Origin: Acidobacteriota bacterium
Lineage (GTDB): Bacteria > Acidobacteriota > Blastocatellia > Pyrinomonadales > Pyrinomonadaceae
Direction: 5' to 3'
Length of the DNA: 64,000 bases
Assembly: GCA_003697135.1 (NCBI GenBank)
Contig: RFGC01000042.1
Coordinates: 1-64,000, forward strand
In this document: one piece after another, positions 61,356 through 64,000 of the stretch
Position numbering within the stretch: the stretch's first letter is position 1
Layout of the letters: each line of letters starts with the position of its first letter
Made by a program: the position numbers and the translations under genes
The notes under the pieces: generated by a model
What the model saw: the letters and a program-made list of their open reading frames with translations, nothing else
The model's database searches: none
Told to the model about the DNA's origin: nothing

Positions 61356-63713
61356 TTAAGAGCTTTGAAAGAATTTTTGTGGTAGAGAGACGGTGAAGAT
61401 AGAATCATCGGTGCGGACGCTTAGTTTATTTGCGATGCGTGTTGCTACTGCGAATTTTAATTTTTGCGGATATTCTATTATTTGTCTGCCGTTTAGCCAA
61501 AGTTTCTTTCCGTCAATGAGAATGTATTCCTGCGGTATTTGGTCGTTTTGCAAACTTCTAGCCCATAAGAATCTAAAGTCTGAAAAGAAAGGTTCGGCAA
61601 ATAAGGGAATTTCGCCATCGCTGTAAATTAGAAAGTCGCTGTAGTTGCGAAATTTTATCCAAAAAGCTCGCCCACCAGTTATTTCAAGCTCTGTTACGTG
61701 CGGTTTTTCTTTATCGTTGTTGAAATCAGGCAGGACAAAAGTAAAAAATTCTTGTGAACCTATACCGATTGAAAGAAACTGAAACACTGGAACTTTTCTT
61801 TTGTTTGCGTAGCAGTCAGAAGCCCAACCTTCGCTGAAATTCCAATCTCCATTATCACCAAAGCAGAAAATTCGCAAAATAGCCGTATCGCTTTTTTCTT
61901 CGATGAAAGGCATTCCTTCTGCGTCTTTCTTGTAAAAAAGAGAATCAGCATCGAAGTTAAAATGAAAGTTTAGTTGATAGTCATGCTTGCCAGCAGTTTG
62001 CACGAAGTCGCGGATAATCCAATAGTCGTTTTTGATAAAAAGAACACTTCTCTTGTGCAGTGCTGGTGGGGTGATTTTCAAATAGCCGTTGTGATGCGCT
62101 TCAAGGAAGTCAAAACGATCTTCGACGATGCAGAGATCAATTTTTGATAAAGCTTTTGTCCGCCAACTAAATTTACTACCGAATTCTGATGAAGACTTTT
62201 CATCAATGGAAAGCGTATTGTGGGCTAAGGTAGAGCGAAAGTAGTTGCGAATAGGTTCTGAGTGAAAATAGCTATAGTTACCTGAGTCAATGAGAGTAGT
62301 TTTTCCTAATGGTGAGAGTTCTATTGAGAGGTTATCTGCATGAGAGTGGGTGTTAGCTGTTTTTCCTGTTGAGCCGATACGAATAAGCATGTAATTACTG
62401 GTTGCATTCCAACCATCGCGCATTATGAAATATCCACCATCTTTGAAGAAAACAGATTTTTGCTTTGGTTCTTGAGCTTGTAAGGAGTGGAAAATTTTTA
62501 TTCCTTCGATGCTCTTAAGCCATAAGATCTCTTCGCCTAATTCTCTTGCGGTGAATTTGTAGTCACCTCTTCGGAAGAGCACAGACGCAACCGAAAGAGT
62601 GCCTCGAAAGTCGTCAGGCTTTCTTTGAGATAGAGGAAGCATCCTGCCACCGTCAAGATCACCAATCAAAGGTGTTGTTCCATCAGGGCGGGTTGAGAAC
62701 ATCAAGAAATCCAAGAGCCCCTGTAGTTTCTTTTGTGTTTTTTCTATCTCTTTCTTGTCTCGGTCAGGTTCGTTTAGTTCGTGTAAAATCAAAAAGTGGA
62801 TATAGAAGTCTGCTGTGTAGCGGGCATACCATGAAGAATTTTCAAAATAGGTTCCATCATTCAAAATTTGAGTTTCCAGTTCCTTAAATAAAGTTTTTTT
62901 GGCTACTTGACGCCATTTTTCTGATTCATTGAAGAAAGGCATTTGAGTGCTGAGATAATAAAGACCTAAAGCCTCGCATGTTGTATTTGGGTTGAAAAGA
63001 AGATAGTTTTCTATTCTTTGAGCGTGTAGATGCAAGAACTTCAAAGCCTTTAGGAAAATTGCATCATTAAAGCTCGGTGAATTTTCAAAAAATCTGAATG
63101 CCCATAACCAAGAGATTGCACGGAGTGATAGCTCGAAATTACTTACCCAGTTAATTCCTAATCCCGGTGGATTCTGCGACATCCAGCTTTCAAGATGATT
63201 GAAGAAAGTTTCTGCAAAAATCTCGTCTTCTGTTATCCAATAAGCTAGTCCCAAAGTAAAGAAATGCTGATGACGGTTGAACTCCCAGATAACCTGAACA
63301 TCTATGTTTTCCAAGGTGCTGAGGTCACTGAATTCATCCCAAGGTTTCAGCTCTAGGCGCTTAGCCGAAAAAGGTTCATAATGCCAGTCTATTGGCGAGC
63401 CAAAATCTAAATTCTCGTGCCCAAACAAGCTTATTTTTCCTGCTAAAACTCTCTCAGCTCTTTCAACGATTGATTTAAGAATTTCCTGACCTAGAAATTC
63501 GTCATAAGCTCTTAAGAACCTTTCTTTATCGGCACAAGAGAAGAAAAATTTCGATTGACTGTAAAATGCCTTTTTGATTTCTTCCGCACTTTGGAGATTT
63601 TTGAGAGTGTATGAAAAAAACTCTTCATCTGGCGGAAGTCGTCTGAAGATATTCTCGGCCTTGTTTGATGATGAATTGTAAGATTTTCTGGTGATTTCAG
63701 AGGATTCAGACAT
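61356..63713 (-). CDS. Heparinase II/III family polysaccharide lyase-like protein
   Basis: This 785-residue protein has an (alpha/alpha)-toroid N-terminal half (~100-400, with YEPFSAKRLELKPWDEFSDL, FNRHQHFFTLGLAYWIT and LRAISWLWAFRFF). A beta-sandwich half follows, with FKDGGYFIMRDGWNATSNYMLIRIG and the conserved NTHSHADNLSIELSPLG (His and Asp near 460). SYFHSEPIRNYFRSTLAHNTLSID fits the family. It lacks an obvious signal peptide. It may act in exopolysaccharide degradation or in building a glycan, as such genes often lie near glycosyltransferases; exact substrate is unknown. Confidence 0.85.
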   Translation of the reverse strand: MSESSEITRKSYNSSSNKAENIFRRLPPDEEFFSYTLKNLQSAEEIKKAFYSQSKFFFSCADKERFLRAYDEFLGQEILKSIVERAERVLAGKISLFGHENLDFGSPIDWHYEPFSAKRLELKPWDEFSDLSTLENIDVQVIWEFNRHQHFFTLGLAYWITEDEIFAETFFNHLESWMSQNPPGLGINWVSNFELSLRAISWLWAFRFFENSPSFNDAIFLKALKFLHLHAQRIENYLLFNPNTTCEALGLYYLSTQMPFFNESEKWRQVAKKTLFKELETQILNDGTYFENSSWYARYTADFYIHFLILHELNEPDRDKKEIEKTQKKLQGLLDFLMFSTRPDGTTPLIGDLDGGRMLPLSQRKPDDFRGTLSVASVLFRRGDYKFTARELGEEILWLKSIEGIKIFHSLQAQEPKQKSVFFKDGGYFIMRDGWNATSNYMLIRIGSTGKTANTHSHADNLSIELSPLGKTTLIDSGNYSYFHSEPIRNYFRSTLAHNTLSIDEKSSSEFGSKFSWRTKALSKIDLCIVEDRFDFLEAHHNGYLKITPPALHKRSVLFIKNDYWIIRDFVQTAGKHDYQLNFHFNFDADSLFYKKDAEGMPFIEEKSDTAILRIFCFGDNGDWNFSEGWASDCYANKRKVPVFQFLSIGIGSQEFFTFVLPDFNNDKEKPHVTELEITGGRAFWIKFRNYSDFLIYSDGEIPLFAEPFFSDFRFLWARSLQNDQIPQEYILIDGKKLWLNGRQIIEYPQKLKFAVATRIANKLSVRTDDSIFTVSLPQKFFQSS

Positions 63714-63835
63714 AGAGAGCTAAATTATTTTATATTACACTCAGCTTTTTTGAAAAAACAGTTGTGGACAGGTTTTTGTGTTTGCCCATGTTAGTTTTCT
63801 CGGTTTGATTGAGGTCTGCTAAAATTGAGTTCGTT

Positions 63836-64000
63836 ATGAAGAAGATAATAGTTTATGAAAAACCTACATGCACGACTTGTAGGAACCTAGCAAAGTGGTT
63901 TGAAGAAAACGGCATTGATTATGAGAAGGTGAATTATTACATCGAACCTTTAACAGAGGAAAAGCTGAAGGAACTCTTGAAGAAGGCGGGACTTCGTGCC
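63836..64000 (+). CDS. ArsC/Spx-family thioredoxin-fold protein, truncated by the right edge
   Basis: The first 55 residues are visible. They start KKIIVYEKPTCTTCRNLAKWFEENGIDYEKVNYY, with CxxC (Cys11, Cys14) in the same place as ArsC/Spx/YffB proteins. An arsenate reductase would normally have a single Cys followed by S/T-x-x-R (CxxS/T); CTTC suggests an Spx- or YffB-like redox or regulatory role. Only the rest of the gene can decide. Confidence 0.75.
   Translation, partial: MKKIIVYEKPTCTTCRNLAKWFEENGIDYEKVNYYIEPLTEEKLKELLKKAGLRA

Noticed and set aside
60980-61408. Minus-strand open frame through the repeat tract
   Set aside because: Residues are low-complexity and follow the DNA repeats, and the frame overlaps the end of the heparinase-like gene; it is better explained by repetitive non-coding DNA.

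Overview
The window reads like an ordinary, densely packed bacterial chromosome segment: about 50 genes on both strands, low to moderate GC, many 4-14 bp overlaps and no CRISPR array. The best lineage guess is Acidobacteriota, probably Blastocatellia. This rests on an FG-GAP protein with repeats of the type DFDGDGxSDIAVFRPSxGTWY, an exported S9 peptidase, RHS fragments and TPR/carboxypeptidase-regulatory-like exported proteins. It is an inference and was not tested by any search.

Region 1-4.9 kb is the accessory part. On the minus strand lie two RHS core fragments that share a block of about 425 bp (59-487 and 2209-2632). The inner copy carries a variable C-terminal tip with a JAMM-like HxHP...SxxD pattern. 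Its stop codon overlaps the start of a small exported protein, the layout of a toxin tip with its immunity gene. Both fragments carry frameshifts, so this looks like a decaying or displaced polymorphic-toxin cassette. A large exported FG-GAP protein follows on the plus strand.

Region 4.9-25.9 kb is mostly housekeeping: fatty-acid desaturase, Maf, a DUF721/DciA-like protein, SerA, FumC, an S9 peptidase, YraN, a haem-binding-domain protein, guanine deaminase, bifunctional homocysteine methyltransferase/MTHFR, cytidine deaminase, DnaJ, a PilZ-like protein, TsaD, MscS, Dps with a palindromic operator over its promoter, RNase J, tRNA-Arg(CCT), a GNAT protein, a YycJ-type hydrolase and an exported TPR protein.

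Region 26-33.8 kb has two glycosyltransferases and a type IV pilus motor operon (pilB, a polylysine-rich exported protein, pilT, pilC). The operon has a strong sigma-70-like promoter and ends at a clear terminator. Region 34-36.3 kb is lspA-lgt-rluD, an overlapping lipoprotein-maturation operon. Region 36.3-39.6 kb holds M48 peptidase, LemA, a nucleotidyltransferase and a TPM-domain protein.

Region 39.6-50.6 kb contains an SDR, a coupled radical SAM / MGDG-synthase-like glycosyltransferase pair, cysteine desulfurase, a GGDEF-EAL protein, a small coiled-coil exported protein, PurN, NAD(P)HX repair enzyme Nnr and a Tat-type flavin oxidoreductase. Region 50.6-61 kb contains an HD hydrolase with an M20 hydrolase, uridine kinase, two exported proteins, RtcB, a coupled HemD-like / metalloenzyme / MFS trio, a sugar nucleotidyltransferase and an SDR. 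Between 60.9 and 61.3 kb is a non-coding tract with a 10-bp tandem repeat. A heparinase II/III-type protein and the start of an ArsC/Spx-type protein close the window.

The most unusual pieces are the RHS tip/immunity pair, the lysine-rich exported protein inside the pilus operon, the 10-bp phased repeat tract and the palindromic dps control region. I found no clear wholly new multi-gene system.
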